Shown here piece after piece: positions 48,865-57,406 of a DNA stretch of 64,000 nucleotides. The DNA is from Thermoanaerobacter ethanolicus JW 200 (GTDB lineage: Bacteria; Bacillota; Thermoanaerobacteria; Thermoanaerobacterales; Thermoanaerobacteraceae). The position numbers were made by a program, and so were the translations under genes. Positions within the stretch are counted from its first letter, which is position 1. Each line of letters opens with the position of its first letter. The notes beneath the pieces were generated by a model. It made no database searches. It was not told the DNA's origin and saw only the letters and a list, made by a program, of their open reading frames with translations. The stretch spans positions 2,847,281 to 2,911,280 of the forward strand of contig NZ_CP033580.1 in assembly GCF_003722315.1 (NCBI RefSeq). The letters run 5' to 3'.

Positions 48865-50214
48865 TTGATTTTGAAGAATATATCATTTCTGTCCGGCATA
48901 TCTTCGATACCGCCGACCGAATATGAAAGGATGATTTATGTGTTGAAGAAAAGGGAACTTAGAGATAAGAAGTATTATTATGATTATTTGACCCACCTTC
49001 CAAACAGATATTTTTTATATGAGTATTATAGCTCTAGCAATTGCCAATTTGTTGTTGCACTCCTTGATTTTGATAATTTCACATACATTAATGATTCCTA
49101 TGGGCATCATTTTGGGGATAAAGTGTTAGTTGAAATAAGCAAGATGCTGATTGAAATAGTAAAAGAAAAGGGAAAGATTTTCAGGCTTGGGGGTGATGAG
49201 TTCGTTGTTCTTTTTCACTGTAATTTGGATGAAGCAATAAGCGTTATAGAAAATGTTATAGAAAAGTTTAATTATGTTTTCAAAGTTGAGGAAAGAGATA
49301 TCTTAACAACAGTGAGCGCAGGCATTTATGTATCAAAAGTAGGCGAACATATGGATGATATTATAAGAAAAGCAGATGCTGCAATGTTTGAAGCTAAAAA
49401 GTTGGGCAAATCAAAATATGTCATTTTTGACAAAACTATAGAGGACAAGATAATCGAAAAAGCTGAAATGATGGTAGATATCAAGAAAGCGATGTTAAAC
49501 AACGAGTTTTACCTTTTATTTCAGCCTATTTATGATTTGAGAGAGAATAGGATAAGGGAAGTTGAAGCCCTTGCAAGGTGGAGGAACGACAAATATGGCG
49601 ACATCTCTCCTTCTCGATTCGTTCCAGTGCTTGAGGAGACTGGTCTTATCAAAGAATTTGGTATTTTTATTATTGAAGATGTTTTTAAACAAATAAAAGA
49701 TTGGCGGAATAAGGGTATCGAGCTTAAGGTTAACATCAATGTTTCTCCCCTCCAGCTTAGGGACGATGAGTTTTTCTTTAAATTTGATGAGCTTATTAGT
49801 AAATACAATATACCATCAAATCTCATCGGCATAGAATTTACTGAAACTCAAATATTAGACATTAAAGAGCAAAAGGTAAATAAAATAGACGAATTTTTAA
49901 GAAGGGGAATAAAGATTTCGCTAGATGATTTTGGAGTTGGATATTCTTCCTTAATAAACATGATAGAGTTTCCTATAAGCACTATTAAGATGGACAAAAG
50001 CCTTATTGACAGGATTGACGAAAACAAAGTAAAAACATTAATTAAGGGAATTTTGTATATCTCAAAGGAAATGAACTATGAAGTCGTAGCGGAAGGGGTA
50101 GAAACAGGGGAACAGCTTAGTATGCTAAAGGAATGGGGTTGTGACAAAATACAAGGTTATTATATATCGAGACCTAAAACTTCAGAGGAGATAGAACTGA
50201 TGTTCAGAACGTGA
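48865..50214 (+). CDS. GGDEF-EAL protein (cyclic-di-GMP turnover)
   Basis: A 449-residue cytoplasmic protein with both domains apparently active. The GGDEF domain shows YLTHLPNRYFLYEYY and RLGGDEFVVLFH near residue 110. The EAL domain shows VEALARWRND, DDFGVGYSSL, and the C-terminal VAEGVETGEQL. No sensor domain precedes them, and the N-terminus is short and odd (a TTG start without a good site), so the gene may have lost its front. The last bases overlap the start of a broken chemoreceptor gene. Confidence 0.88.
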   Translation: MILKNISFLSGISSIPPTEYERMIYVLKKRELRDKKYYYDYLTHLPNRYFLYEYYSSSNCQFVVALLDFDNFTYINDSYGHHFGDKVLVEISKMLIEIVKEKGKIFRLGGDEFVVLFHCNLDEAISVIENVIEKFNYVFKVEERDILTTVSAGIYVSKVGEHMDDIIRKADAAMFEAKKLGKSKYVIFDKTIEDKIIEKAEMMVDIKKAMLNNEFYLLFQPIYDLRENRIREVEALARWRNDKYGDISPSRFVPVLEETGLIKEFGIFIIEDVFKQIKDWRNKGIELKVNINVSPLQLRDDEFFFKFDELISKYNIPSNLIGIEFTETQILDIKEQKVNKIDEFLRRGIKISLDDFGVGYSSLINMIEFPISTIKMDKSLIDRIDENKVKTLIKGILYISKEMNYEVVAEGVETGEQLSMLKEWGCDKIQGYYISRPKTSEEIELMFRT

Positions 50215-50693
50215 ACGTAAAAGGAAGTAAAAACATACTGAAAAATGTAAAAATAACAACTTTACTTTTTATTCTAATAGGAATAGTTGCCATTTCTTTT
50301 GGAATAATTTCATTTTTTGTTATAAATAACATGAAGATTTTAAGAAGCTATGAATAATTTGTATAATTCTAAAATGGCATAATCAGTTGAATTAAATGCT
50401 AAAAATTTAATGGAAGTTGTAAATAAAGCAAATTTAGCTTTTCAAAATCAAGAGGTATCTTTATAGGAGTATTTATCTTGTTGACGGTAATATCAATAAT
50501 TGTAGGATTTGCTATAACAAAATTATTAGGAATCTCAATGAAGCAGATTAATGTTCTTGTTGAAAAACTATCAAATTATGACTTTACAGTGGAAATTGAT
50601 AATGAAGGTAAGAACGAATTTGCTGAAATGAATAGTTCATTTAAAATATCGATATGCGAAAGAAGAGCATTCCCCTGTCACAGGGCACTTTAG
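50211..50693 (+). pseudogene. Methyl-accepting chemotaxis protein, degenerate
   Basis: A GTG overlapping the previous stop (GTGA) starts a frame with an N-terminal TM helix (ITTLLFILIGIVAISFGIIS). A stop follows at about 50355. Later pieces include KNLMEVVNKANLAFQNQE, then a second TM (LTVISIIVGFAITKLLG) and a HAMP start (MKQINVLVEKLSNYDFTVEI). The signalling domain is missing. At least two stops and a truncation make it non-functional. Confidence 0.75.
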
Positions 50694-50699
50694 GAAATT

Positions 50700-50891
50700 T
50701 TACATAAATTTAAAATGTAGCTTCTTTTGCTGCATGATAATAATCCCTATAATTTCTAATCCGATGCCTACCCCGTTAAATATCCCTCGCAAAAAATCAG
50801 TAATATAAATATGTCTGCTTAGATATGTTGTAGTAGATATTACAAATATTCCTAATAAAACTACAAATAAGCCTAATTTATTATTTCCCAT
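50700..50891 (-). CDS. Small two-helix membrane protein
   Basis: A 63-residue protein with two hydrophobic helices (LGLFVVLLGIFVISTTTYL and GVGIGLEIIGIIIMQQ). It follows the SdpI-like gene by 13 bp, so it is likely co-transcribed. No family recognised. Confidence 0.6.
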   Translation of the reverse strand: MGNNKLGLFVVLLGIFVISTTTYLSRHIYITDFLRGIFNGVGIGLEIIGIIIMQQKKLHFKFM

Positions 50892-50904
50892 AGTATTGTC
50901 TCCT

Positions 50905-51567
50905 CTACTTTTCTTTGTTTTTGAAAACTATATAAGAATATACAATCGGTACTATAACAGCAGTAATTAACAGCACAAACATCAAAACAGCCACCCATTT
51001 ACCGGTGAAAAAGGAAGCAAATAAACCGATAATACCTGCAATAAGCCATAGTTTTCCGCCTAGCTGGTGTGTCTTATTCCATACCTCTTCATCCGCCAAC
51101 GTCCATGGAGTTCTTATCCCTACAAAATAATTATGGCGAAGTTTACCCATAGCACTTCCAAATCCAATCAGCATAAAAGGAATAATAAGATTGCCCATTC
51201 TATTTATATCAATCTTATACCCTAATGCAGAATATGTAGAAACAAAATATACTTCTGATAAAATAATTACTAAAACTGCCCTTATCACTCTATAAGCTCC
51301 AGCAAATTTACCATAATTGGCTCTTTTAGGGTCAATAAGGGGTATATACAACATTGCGAAATATATTCCAGTAATAATTGAAGGCAAAATAAATATATCA
51401 TGTTTTGGACCAAAACTATCCACTTGGCCCGAAATATTCCAGTGTATTGGAATTTTATCTGGCAAACGTCCAAAAACAGTAAACGTAAAAATCCATATCA
51501 ATATGATGATCGCAATTAACCACCAATCTTTTTTGATTTCGTATTTCACATCGTAGTTCTCATACAT
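50905..51567 (-). CDS. SdpI family / DUF1648 membrane protein
   Basis: A 220-residue protein. DUF1648 at the N-terminus (LPDKIPIHWNISGQVDSFGP) and the SdpI domain at the C-terminus (NYFVGIRTPWTLADEEVWNK then THQLGGKLW), with about six helices. SdpI in Bacillus is the immunity and signal protein for the SdpC toxin. No SdpC or SdpR gene is visible here. I start it at the ATG at 51567, 10 bases after AAAGGAG; other in-frame ATGs lie within or before that site. Confidence 0.85.
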   Translation of the reverse strand: MYENYDVKYEIKKDWWLIAIIILIWIFTFTVFGRLPDKIPIHWNISGQVDSFGPKHDIFILPSIITGIYFAMLYIPLIDPKRANYGKFAGAYRVIRAVLVIILSEVYFVSTYSALGYKIDINRMGNLIIPFMLIGFGSAMGKLRHNYFVGIRTPWTLADEEVWNKTHQLGGKLWLIAGIIGLFASFFTGKWVAVLMFVLLITAVIVPIVYSYIVFKNKEK

Positions 51568-51653
51568 AATATTCATACTCCTTTCCATGTTTATGATAAA
51601 CTCGTTGTACATCTTACTTGTTTAATAATTTTGGCAAACATATTTAACATACA

Positions 51654-51878
51654 TTATTCCTCTTTAAACAATTCTTTTGCAAGGTCTTCCATTGTCTTTT
51701 TGCGGTTTTCTGTTTCTTTTTCGTCTATTAGGACGTTAAATATAAGCACATCTCCTTCTTTTGCGTTTTGAGGAAGAAGTTCTTTCGGAAAATTGAATGT
51801 TTTATTTCCATATTCTATTACTGCCCAATCACCTTCAAATCTGTCTATAATGCAGAGTCTAGATGTTTTTTTAGACAT
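51654..51878 (-). CDS. DUF3006 family protein
   Basis: A 74-residue protein with LCIIDRFEGDWAVIEYGNKT and FPKELLPQNAKEGDVL, the DUF3006 pattern (a small beta-barrel-like domain). Often found beside secreted metallo-beta-lactamase-fold proteins, but none is here. The ATG at 51878 follows GAGAGGTG; the longer frame lacks a site. Confidence 0.75.
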   Translation of the reverse strand: MSKKTSRLCIIDRFEGDWAVIEYGNKTFNFPKELLPQNAKEGDVLIFNVLIDEKETENRKKTMEDLAKELFKEE

Positions 51879-51995
51879 TATTTGCACCTCTCCATTAAAT
51901 TCTGTTATATTTGATTTTAATGCTTTATTTAAGTAACATTCCTGCATCTTCATATTTTTCCCATGAATTTTATAATATCTATATTCATATATCTA

Positions 51996-52615
51996 TCACA
52001 TTAATATATCCCGCTTTTTAGTTTGAAGAGCGTGCATATCCGAAAAAATTCTCTCTATGACTTCCCTGCTGTAAACTATACCCGATAATATTTCTGCCTT
52101 AAAAGCTATGTCTTTTTTCTTGGCCGTATCTACAGGCATATTCTTTATTGAATTGCTTCCACACACTCTTTAAGATAATTTTCTCCTTCTCTCTTTCTTC
52201 TTTCTTTGTCCATTAAAGGCAAAAGTGCATATAAGTCATAATAATCTGTTTTTGTAATGTCTGTAAATTTTATTTCCTCTACATCAATTATTCTATACCT
52301 GTAGTCTAAAATATTTTGTTCTCCTAAGTTGTAATTTAATTTGTCTTCCATGTTTAACTCATTTTTTCCCATGTAAATTACTATTTGATAAGGTATTAGA
52401 TTGTGTTTTTCCATTATTTCAAGGGAATATCTTAGCATCCTGTAAGGCATCTTATCATCATTGCTGGATTGAAATTATATATGTACAGCAATATCTCCTT
52501 TCTCGGTACTGCTTTTAAAGACCATGTCACTTTCTCTGTTTTCAACTTTCGTAAATTCAATGTTGAGTTCATCTTCTTCCTCCCGTTTCTCCTTAATTAC
52601 CTTCTATTGTAATTA
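51996..52615 (-). pseudogene. Rpn-family PD-(D/E)XK nuclease, multiply broken
   Basis: The family's order can be read through three lesions. An N-terminal piece (DELNIEFTKVENRESDMVFK then STEKGDIAVHI) has no start codon. A TAA then replaces the Glu expected in HIEFQS. The core (MPYRMLRYSLEIMEKHNLIP to VEAIQ) is intact, and a frameshift leads to the C-terminal piece (DTAKKKDIAFKAEILSGIVY). Rpn proteins promote RecA-independent recombination and horizontal transfer. Confidence 0.75.
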
Positions 52616-52784
52616 TAACACACTTCACAGGGATAATAAATCCATTACACTCTCTAGATAGTGTCAAGATACTGTAGGATAATTTTTAGTGACAACCCAT
52701 GGAATATGTAAGATCAGGGTTTTCCTGTTGTATTCGTTGAAACAGTAAAAAATATATCTATTGAAATTCGTCAATAGTTATTCG

Positions 52785-53058
52785 GAAAGTTCACTTTTAA
52801 ACGATCTTAAAAGTTTGAATTTACCTTATTCTGAAGAAGAAATTACTAAAATCAAAAACAACCTTAAAAAAGAGCTAGATTTTTTCAAGTAAAGGGAACT
52901 ACCACAAGAAGCATTTGCTATAATTATTGATGCTTATCATTGTGAAATTAAAGATTCTTCCAAAGTTAAAAAAGCTACCTGCTATATTGTTCTTGGTATT
53001 GATCTTGACGGCAAAGAAAACAAAGCTGATTGGAACAAAGTCTTCGAAGATTATTATA
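52785..53058 (+). pseudogene. IS256/Mutator-type transposase fragment
   Basis: The frame reads SSLLNDLKSLNLPYSEEEIT, a stop at 52890, then ELPQEAFAIIIDAYHCEIKD and ATCYIVLGIDLDGKE. The IIDAYH and GIDLDG segments match the first catalytic Asp region of Mutator-class transposases. Both ends are missing. Confidence 0.55.
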
Positions 53059-53084
53059 CAGCTTTTCCAGTTACACTACTATTA

Positions 53085-53602
53085 TCAGACAGAAGATTTT
53101 TGATAAGTCTCTTTTGTCTGAATTATCTAAAAAAGTATTTTTTGAAGCTGCACTACCAAAGCTTGTCGAAAAACTAAATGAAGAAAATAAAAAAATAATT
53201 TTAGAAAGAAACGAAGAAAGAAAGATACTCGCAAAAAGATATGAAGATGTTGTAAAAGGCATAAATATGATTGTAGACGTAATAGCACGAGGATATTTTC
53301 ATCCCAGTCTTGATGATAAATTAACCGAACTTGAGCAGCAAAAAATCGAAATAGAAACAAGGTTAAAAGAGATGGATAACTTACCTGATACTTCTTTTGT
53401 AACAGAAGAAAAGATAAAAGAATACCTTCTAAAGGATAAAGAAGTGTTGGAAGCGGGTGACCCTCACAAAATTAAACAAATTTTACCAACATATATCAAT
53501 AAAATAATCGTCTACCCTGCTAGAATTGAAGCCCATTTCAGGCTTTCGGTAGACGATACAGTTTGCGCATGGATGGTAGCGGCGAATCGCTCTCAACTTT
53601 GA
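53085..53602 (+). pseudogene. Large serine recombinase, C-terminal fragment
   Basis: About 170 codons carrying the coiled-coil/zinc-beta tail of a large serine recombinase (LTELEQQKIEIETRLKEMDN, EEKIKEYLLKDKEVLE, KIKQILPTYINKIIVYPARI). The catalytic resolvase domain is absent; the frame is joined to the IS256-like fragment. It is the scar of a former integrative element. Confidence 0.65.
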
Positions 53603-53609
53603 ACGGATT

Positions 53610-53996
53610 TTAAATTATGTTTTTACAATAAGAAAAAATTTCTTTAGCATACATTATTGCCTTTTCAGCTGTTTTAATATCTGGCATCCCTAAAGCTGTT
53701 GTGCCTGGCATGGCAGTAGGATATCTCGTTGGAATATAAAATTGGTTTAATACTTGGGCTTTAGATAGGAAGTTTTCAAAAGATTTATCATGTTGTGTAC
53801 AAAGATTTACAAGATCTATTAAATTATGAATTCGAGGAGGATTATGTTTTTGACTTACTAAAAATGCTTTTAAAGCTTTTTCTACAGCCTGATGGGAAAA
53901 GAAACAAACCATATTGTATTTACCTGCTTTAAACATGATTTCTGCTGAGTCAAGGTCATCCATAGCAAAATCAAGCCATTGTTTTGCTTCTTTCAT
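53610..53996 (-). CDS. HEPN-domain protein (toxin of MNT/HEPN pair)
   Basis: A 128-residue all-helical HEPN protein: AKQWLDFAMDDLDSAEIMFK, FFSHQAVEKALKAFLV and PPRIHNLIDLVNLC. In HEPN/MNT toxin-antitoxin systems the HEPN partner is the ribonuclease. The canonical R-x4-6-H motif is not obvious; only R55 and H57 are seen, so this may be a variant branch. The gene overlaps the upstream nucleotidyltransferase gene by 26 bp, implying coupled translation. Confidence 0.88.
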   Translation of the reverse strand: MKEAKQWLDFAMDDLDSAEIMFKAGKYNMVCFFSHQAVEKALKAFLVSQKHNPPRIHNLIDLVNLCTQHDKSFENFLSKAQVLNQFYIPTRYPTAMPGTTALGMPDIKTAEKAIMYAKEIFSYCKNII

Positions 53997-54306
53997 AAAT
54001 AACCTTTCCTTTCTTTAATATTTCTTCAACGTAAAACATACTTTCTTTCATTTCTTCTATTTCTTTTGGGGTATACACTATAATATCCGTGCCAATAGTA
54101 GGCTTAGCAACTTTAACAACTTCCTCTAATCTTTCGTAAAAAGACTTGTCAGTATCCTTTATAACTATTAAATCAATATCGCTCCATTCATTTATTTGAT
54201 TTGTCGCTAATGAACCAAATAATATTATTTTTTCAGGTTGATACTCTTTTATCAGCACTTCTACAATTCTTGTAAGTTCTCGATTTAATTGTTCTATTCT
54301 GCTCAT
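53971..54306 (-). CDS. Minimal nucleotidyltransferase (antitoxin of MNT/HEPN pair)
   Basis: A 111-residue NTase with the exact motif GS-x10-D-x-D (GSLATNQINEWSDIDLIVI). In characterised pairs such MntA proteins neutralise HEPN toxins by adding AMP to them. The ATG at 54306 is seven bases after GAGGTG. It is first in the two-gene operon with the HEPN gene. Confidence 0.88.
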   Translation of the reverse strand: MSRIEQLNRELTRIVEVLIKEYQPEKIILFGSLATNQINEWSDIDLIVIKDTDKSFYERLEEVVKVAKPTIGTDIIVYTPKEIEEMKESMFYVEEILKKGKVIYERSKTMA

Positions 54307-54424
54307 AGAAAACACCTCAATTTGAAGGTTTTACCTTTAATCCGTTATATCAAATTGCAATTATTCTATAAGAGTTTATTTCCGTCTTTTTAATTTTTTA
54401 TTTCCTCGCTTTAATTTCTGTAAG

Positions 54425-54524
54425 ATGTGATATAATTATAATTATAGACAGAAAAACACTTCGAGTGTTATGAATATGTGGAATGTGGGAATAGGTAGAT
54501 GTGAGCTACCTATTCTTTTTTTAT
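54425..54524 (+). ncRNA. Possible small RNA divergent from the MNT/HEPN operon
   Basis: TATAAT at 54431 is followed by a hairpin (ACACTTCGAGTGT) and then a strong terminator (AATAGGTAG, loop, CTACCTATT and seven T). A transcript of about 75-80 nt with no ORF would result. The -35 box is not clear. No RNA family recognised. Confidence 0.45.
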
Positions 54525-54687
54525 GTTTATTTCTATTCTAAGAGTTTTAAATTTCTATTTTAATTGTTTATAGATCTCAAAAATTCTTCTTCACAATTAA
54601 TTATAGCATGCATATTATAACATTTCTATGCAAAATTTCTTAAAGTTTTCTCTTGAATGCAGTGGCAAAACTGCCACTGCATTGTTA

Positions 54688-55239
54688 TTATACTTTTACT
54701 TTAGTAAAATCGAGACCATACTGATACGACAAAATTGCTAAAGCTTCACTCAATCCATACTCATCAACAGCGTAATAGCTTTCAAGGTTGTCTAAAATAC
54801 AACTCTGTTTGTTTCTTCTACACAACTTAACATGAGGGTAAGTACCATTGTGATGAGGCTGATATAATACCACCAAATCTCCTTTTTCTGCCAATCTCAT
54901 CAGCTCATCTTTTTCATATTTGCCTTTCTTTTCTAGTATTTTTCTGGCTGTTTCTTTGAATTCTTCAGCTTTTTCTCTTAAAACTTTATAATCAAAATCA
55001 ACAGTAATGTAAGTATTACCTCCAGCAAGTATATCGTTTGTGTAATCATCCCATCTTACATATTCATACTTCTTAACAACAGCTTCTACAAGCTTTTTAG
55101 AGACCTTCAAGTCTTTAATTCTAACTTCAATTGACTTATCTAAAAGGTATGTTTTAGCTCTGACGCTTACCTGTTTCGATGTTATGCCGTGCTTCCTTAA
55201 ATTTTTTCTTATTTCTTCAGCAATTTCTCTAGCAGTCAT
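54688..55239 (-). CDS. Phage/mobile-element LPD-like protein
   Basis: A 183-residue protein starting TAREIAEEIRKNLRKHGITS and containing YVRWDDYTNDILAGGNTYIT with VDFDYK. This resembles small domains carried by large polyvalent phage and plasmid proteins (LPD29-like), and stand-alone versions in mobile elements. Function unknown. It lies between the TA pair and the hairpin repeat that borders the DruA operon, on the same strand as both. Confidence 0.55.
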   Translation of the reverse strand: MTAREIAEEIRKNLRKHGITSKQVSVRAKTYLLDKSIEVRIKDLKVSKKLVEAVVKKYEYVRWDDYTNDILAGGNTYITVDFDYKVLREKAEEFKETARKILEKKGKYEKDELMRLAEKGDLVVLYQPHHNGTYPHVKLCRRNKQSCILDNLESYYAVDEYGLSEALAILSYQYGLDFTKVKV

Positions 55240-55298
55240 TTTGCATTCCCTCCCCTAAAATTTCTTACTTGCTCGGATTTGATAGTCTACCGCTAGAA

Positions 55299-55532
55299 CT
55301 TACTCTCTTACGCCATGTGCTTACACCTCCTCATTTTTTGTTTGCTTCTTGTTTGCCCCCGGCAGTTAAAACAAAACAGCCTGCGAGCCGAAGGTCAAGG
55401 GGTCGGGGAGGGATACCGGACCGAGCGTAAACGAGGGAGGATATGCTCACCGACCCGAAGGGCTTGCCCCTTGACCGAAAGGCGAGCAGGCGTATAATTT
55501 TTTGTGCGGGGGCAAACAAAAAAAACACGTCT
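55299..55532. repeat. GC-rich hairpin repeat, copy A
   Basis: A 234-bp palindrome-like unit. TTGTTTGCCCCCG faces CGGGGGCAAACAA on the outside, CCTGC faces GCAGG, and GGTCAAGGGG faces CCCCTTGACC. GC content is far above the surroundings. It is nearly identical to copy C at 60778-61010. Frames within it are by-products of the repeat. Confidence 0.85.
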
Positions 55533-55622
55533 GCAAAAGCAGAGGTGCTTAATTACAACATAGATGAAGTTTACAAAAAACTTTATTTGTGGCTACTAGA
55601 AAAGCTTTATTAACAACATTTA

Positions 55623-57404
55623 TTATATAAAGTGGTTTTCTCGTAAAAAATCTTTTGGAGTATTAAAAGCTGTAAAGAAAAGCGGTGACCCAGCAAAGGA
55701 TAGAGGAGATACAGGACCTACTGTCATAAATGCATATTGGCGCGAAAAAACATCAAAAGAACTATGAGGATCGCGGAATGATTGATATAATTTCAATGCA
55801 TTAGTATCTCCTCCCACAATTTCTCTCAAAGCCTGAAATTCGGTTCCCAAGGCTAAGCCGAATCCAAAGAAGAAAATTCTAAGTTGTCCTATTATTTCCT
55901 TATGGAGACTCGACAATGTTTGACTTATAAACATCCATCCAAGACCATATTTTCTTGTAGTTCTTGCGGCATCAATTAATCTATTTTTTATTCTCTCCAT
56001 TCTTTCATCTGTCTGTTTTTCTTTTGGTGCTAATCTATGGGCTTCATCTATTAACACTAAGGTATTAAGATTTGTTTTACTATATTTTTTTTCTTGTATT
56101 TGCTCTTTTTCTTTTTTATGATATACCGATTCTGCCATCTCAGTAATAGCTTCTAGAAACCTGTCAATTAACAAAGGTTTTATTTTCCTATCCCACACAT
56201 CTTGCTCTACGTCTTCAGGCTTTTGAGATAAATCAATTATAATTAAAGGCCTTTTTTCAGGATAAAGAGATTCATTTACTATCTGCCCAGGACTTTTCCT
56301 ACCATTACCTTGGAAAAATAGAGATACCTTTCGCCATTTTTCAAAAATACTTGTTTCTAAGTTATTTTCAATGTCACTTAAAGTTTTTACTATAGTATTC
56401 CTAACTCTTTCAACTCCACTTTTATCTGCATAAATTTTTTCAATAATTTGATGAATGTATTGCAATGTTTTCACAAATGTATTTTTATCTAAATTTTCAA
56501 GCTTGATATTTTTATCTTTTCGTAAAAATTCCAAAACATCTTCTGCTACTATTTCTTGATATTCTGAACTTTTTATTCCGAGTTCAAAGAAGAACTTATA
56601 TTCTCGAAGTAATTCTACAAAGAGCTCCCATCTATCAAGTTTTAACGTAGAAAGGTCATATATAAACCATTCTTTATTTAACTTTTCTAAAATTGTGTGA
56701 TTTAAAATATAAGACATATTATCGCCTTGTTTATTTCTTAAACTGAGAGCAAATTCTCCTTGAGGGTCCAAAACAAATATTCCCATATCTTCATACCTTG
56801 CATAAGCGAGTAATATCATTTTTGCTAAAACAGATTTTCCCGAACCTGTTTTCCCAAAAATGCCTATATGATAAGCTTCTCCAGCACCACAGGGACCAGA
56901 AGAAAAATCTTTAAACCACAAGGGTAATTTGGGGGTAGAACCATAAACATGACCAAGATAGAAAATTTCTTCTTTATACCTTTCTAAAAGTTTATTTAAT
57001 ATATCGTCAGTAACTAATTTAACAAATGTCCCAGTAGGCGGTACTGTTCCCAAGATGCTTGGTACGAATTTATCTCCTTCATCACTAAACACAGCACTTA
57101 CTGTCATCTGCCCTAAATGAGTATCCTGTCTACCGCTTATTTGACTGATTTTCCCTTTTTGTCTTGCTAAAGATCTCATAGTAGGATCTTCAAGCCATGC
57201 ATTTCTTAATTGAATTTCTGTTATTTGTCCTAAAGCATAATGTCTTTTTCCGTCTTGATTAAAATCAAAAAAAGCTAATTCTCCCACTAGTTTTTTATCC
57301 ACTGCAGTTCCTAGAATATCTAAAGCAAGTCCACTAGTTGAAGAAGGCGAACCAATAGTAGCTATGCGTTCAGCATTATCCAATAGTTTTTCAAAATCCC
57401 CCAC
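55623..57404 (-). CDS. HerA-type hexameric ATPase/translocase
   Basis: A 593-residue FtsK/HerA-superfamily ATPase. Residues 10-130 look like a HAS-barrel region (STSGLALDILGTAVDKKLVG). Walker A GKTGSGKS is at 184-191, followed by ILDPQGEF-like FVLDPQGEFAL. Walker B is NTLVLIDEAHRLAPK near residue 445 and the arginine-finger region MFISQTLSSLHKEIIGQ. HerA hexamers pump double-stranded DNA and drive the nuclease NurA. It starts at a GTG whose AAGGAGG site lies in the last codons of nurA, so the two are tightly coupled. Confidence 0.93.
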   Translation of the reverse strand: MGDFEKLLDNAERIATIGSPSSTSGLALDILGTAVDKKLVGELAFFDFNQDGKRHYALGQITEIQLRNAWLEDPTMRSLARQKGKISQISGRQDTHLGQMTVSAVFSDEGDKFVPSILGTVPPTGTFVKLVTDDILNKLLERYKEEIFYLGHVYGSTPKLPLWFKDFSSGPCGAGEAYHIGIFGKTGSGKSVLAKMILLAYARYEDMGIFVLDPQGEFALSLRNKQGDNMSYILNHTILEKLNKEWFIYDLSTLKLDRWELFVELLREYKFFFELGIKSSEYQEIVAEDVLEFLRKDKNIKLENLDKNTFVKTLQYIHQIIEKIYADKSGVERVRNTIVKTLSDIENNLETSIFEKWRKVSLFFQGNGRKSPGQIVNESLYPEKRPLIIIDLSQKPEDVEQDVWDRKIKPLLIDRFLEAITEMAESVYHKKEKEQIQEKKYSKTNLNTLVLIDEAHRLAPKEKQTDERMERIKNRLIDAARTTRKYGLGWMFISQTLSSLHKEIIGQLRIFFFGFGLALGTEFQALREIVGGDTNALKLYQSFRDPHSSFDVFSRQYAFMTVGPVSPLSFAGSPLFFTAFNTPKDFLRENHFI

Positions 57405-57406
57405 TT

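Noticed and set aside
53030..53602. An intact 190-residue recombinase-like protein starting at TTG
   Set aside because: The first part is IS256-type DNA read in another frame; the start has no ribosome binding site and the catalytic domain is missing.
55315..55497. A 60-codon frame identical in two places (also 60794-60976)
   Set aside because: It lies entirely in the GC-rich hairpin repeat, has no ribosome binding site, and its identity reflects the DNA repeat, not protein conservation.
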